DNA of 64,000 nt from the NCBI GenBank assembly GCA_021613335.1, contig JAJTWR010000263.1:3375001-3439000 (forward strand), given 5' to 3'. Positions within the stretch are counted from its first letter, which is position 1. Each line of letters starts with the position of its first letter. The stretch is from Whitmania pigra (lineage: Eukaryota > Annelida > Clitellata > Hirudinida > Haemopidae). The notes under the pieces were generated by a model. The model saw nothing but the letters and a program-made list of their open reading frames with translations, was not told the origin of the DNA and ran no database searches. The translations under genes and the position numbers were made by a program. Positions 39,256 through 64,000 of this stretch are shown in pieces.

Positions 39256-41185
39256 TCACCTTTATGTTCTACTTTTAGTCATCGATCGAGTTAAAATAGG
39301 CTCAAAAAGTGAAAAGGTTGTTGAAACAAACAACAGCGTCTCTGTTCCACTTTTCTGTTCCTCCTACTTCTTCTGCATCCGTTGCTGCTGTTGTTGCTGA
39401 TGTTGCTAGTGTTGCTGGTGTTGAATCTACAAAGTTTGTGAGGGAAATATCATGAGAAAGTTTTTGCTTAGTTGTGAAATTATCCTAACATTGATGTTTA
39501 TCGGGAAAACATTTTTTTAAAATCCTCGGTTGCATAGTTATATTCGTCAAATATGAGACAAATATTTGTTTAGTTTTTTTTAGAAGATATTATTTCACAC
39601 TGAATTTCTTCCCGGGAAATTAAAAACCGCATTCGATAAAAATAACGTGAAAAAAGAGCATAATTCACTTAAAAAGAAGGAATCCTCATATTTTAAAACT
39701 CCATTTATTCTGTGAATTTGCTAAACACGACAGCAAACGTTGTCGCCTGTTCACAGATCCATGAATATATTTTATGTGAAGGTTCCTATTCATTCGATTA
39801 CTTTTTCACACATTCGTTTATTTATTCGTTCGTCCATTCATTTTCTCGTTCACTCAGTCGTGTAATCACCAATTGATATCATTGACATTGTGACAATTTT
39901 ATTGATGCTGAAACAAGCTTTTAAAAAGAATTTTAAACCTCCAGAATTCATTCATTAAGTTGAATTCAAAACTTATGTACAAGTACTTGTATTCAATTCT
40001 TGTTCAAACACTCTTGTTCAGAGTTATTCTGTCATGGATGGAGCTTTAATGAATCGTTTTGATTCTGAATTTAAAAAATTGTTTTAAATCTTCTTGACTT
40101 TTTGGATATATTTAGTTTCATTTAAAAAAAAAGCCAACAGCTGACTTGAAGCCATCAGGAAAAATAAATTTCCAAAGTGATTCCAAAATCATATTTGTGT
40201 TATTTAAATTTTATTTAACAAAATAATTATTTCAAAATACACAAATAATTGCTTGTGTTCTTGCTGATCTTTTCAAAGTTTAATCGATTTTCTATTTTTG
40301 TTCGAAATGGGTTGAAGTTGCATAAAGGAGGGGAATTTCAATGGAAAAGTGGAATGAAAAGGCAACCACGGAAGTTCATGCAACTTTCAAGAAGATAAAA
40401 TTTTATGTGTTAGATTTATGTCCCCAAATAATTTCAGTCAAGTTCTGCCGACCCATTCAAGTTCTCACAAATCTGGAAGCGGATTCAAAAGGGACTCATC
40501 AAATATCGCTAAAAATGCAATTTTGTTACATTTAAGAAATATTCAAACCTCTATTAAATCTATAACTTGGTTGAAACATCTTAACTTAACATAATTATTT
40601 ATAATGGTTAAGATAACCAAGATCTGTTTAGCACCACTTTTAATGTAGATCTTAGGGAACGTCTTGATTCTAAAGCATTTCGCTGGAATCACAGACCATA
40701 GTAGTTGCTGGTAAGAAATAATAAGTTCATCAGATGAAGGATAAAGAATGAAAATACAGCAGTAATAAGGCCCAAAAATTAAATTATTTACAATTGTTTC
40801 GCTTATTTTAATATTTATTAACAAATAGCTCTCGAAACATCAATGTGCTGCTCACCAACTTTCTTGAAACGACATTTTTTCCTTGTGAACAAATCTTGTT
40901 GATGTGAGGTTGTCTGACACACGTATGAAACCTGCACTGAACCAATTTTGAAGAAGACGAAGAAGATGGTTTTGAAGATGGCATGGGTTTTCTCATTTCT
41001 ATCTGCGGCTTACTTGGAAGAAACAAAACATAAAATGAAGTTTCCAAGATTGAAGTTGATTCACCAAAATGCGTTTGATTTATCTTCGCTTTATAAAAAG
41101 CATAAAAGGAAGCATTTTATCCTATGTCACGTACGCTATTGCCCTCGTAAGAGATAATAAAATATCATAAAAACGGACTGGAAAA

Positions 41186-63283
<22,098 letters not shown>

Positions 63284-64000
63284 CTTTCAAGACTTTTTCG
63301 ATTTAAATAATCAAATATGCTAATATGTCAATTTAATTAAATAATCATGACAACATTTGCTGGTCAAAAAAATGAAAATGAATAAAAAAGTATTAATTTT
63401 ACGGAAACTAATTTAATTTCTTATTATGTGTATATTTAATAACCATTTATCAATATTGAACTAATAACTAAATAATAAAATTTAATTAAATGTAATAAAA
63501 TAAAATTTAACTTAACAAAATTAATGTTTAATGAGAATAATGTTTAGTAAGAATTATGTTTAATGAAATTAATGTTTAATAAAGATATTCATTTGAAATC
63601 CTCTTCCAATCACAGAGCATCATTAAATCCATTCAAATGCAGGTTATTAGGTACACGTAACAAGTACCTCTCTCAAGTTCTCGTGAGTAAAAATAATAAT
63701 AAAGTTCACATATTATTTATCAGGTTCACATATTTATAATGTTCATATATTATTTTCCAGTAATTTCTTTTTTCATAAACTTAATTTAGAATTTTCGAGA
63801 ACTAATTTCAACTTTTCAAATTTTGTTTTTATCAGTTTCAGTTGACAATAAAATATGTTGAAACTCAATTCCTGTTGGAAATCGATAAATTTTCTTAGCA
63901 TTGATTTATGAATAGTTTAAAAGTTAATTTGATTAATAATATTAAGTTAAATCTTATTTAACAAAGCACACTTCCTTGTTTTCGTGACATCACTAATATT
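63284..64000 (-). other. Upstream of the first visible receptor exon
   Basis: AT-rich, no coding signal. The exon with the N-terminus and most of TM1 is presumably further right. Confidence 0.

Larger units (their letters stand above)
31983..41185. other. Intergenic region between the unrecognised gene and the receptor
   Basis: Holds LINE copies C2 and B2, a hAT fragment, SINEs and an LTR-like repeat between 32150 and 37410. From 37440 to 41185 I see only AT-rich DNA with a degenerate CACCATAGTATCAT repeat near 39090-39250. No polyadenylation signal was assigned with confidence to either neighbour. Confidence 0.

Overview
The window is AT-rich animal nuclear DNA (about two thirds A+T by eye). 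It has GT-AG introns from 83 nt to more than 17 kb, dense microsatellites and many decayed retroelements and hAT transposons. The genes (calsyntenin, a GnRH/corazonin/AKH-type peptide GPCR) point to a bilaterian, and their divergence from vertebrate relatives suggests an invertebrate. I cannot name the phylum. No rRNA, canonical tRNA, CRISPR or prokaryotic feature was seen.

Layout. (1) 1-29328, minus strand: the 5' half of a calsyntenin gene. Ten coding exons splice in consistent phase to 550 residues (signal peptide, two cadherin repeats, cysteine-containing linker, most of the LamG/LNS domain); the 3' half lies off the left edge. Its introns hold R2-like LINEs, a multi-layer hAT/LINE/hAT/SINE nest, and large (CTCA)n, (CGTCAT)n and (TAA)n arrays. 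(2) 29329-30086: a 758-bp divergent intergenic region with a TATA box for calsyntenin. (3) 30087-31982, plus strand: a complete four-exon gene for a 256-residue protein I do not recognise, with a tRNA-like sequence in its last intron. (4) 31983-41185: intergenic DNA with LINE, hAT, LTR-like and SINE remnants. (5) 41186-63283, minus strand: a rhodopsin-class receptor with TM2-TM7 in four exons; the TM1 exon is at or beyond the right edge. An intron of 17.6 kb contains a young internally deleted Gypsy element sitting inside a (TTA)n tract.

Most notable observation: the receptor has about 225 residues between TM6 and TM7, where relatives have a short loop, and this segment carries an R-P-K-R furin-type motif. 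It lies in one 940-bp open frame, so it is probably real coding sequence. Other notable points are the apparent loss of calcium-binding linker motifs in the calsyntenin cadherin repeats, the unrecognised gene divergent from it, two tRNA/SINE families, and the transposon nests. The three host genes share no evident pathway; calsyntenin and the peptide receptor are both membrane proteins typical of neurons or neuroendocrine cells, but their proximity proves no functional link.
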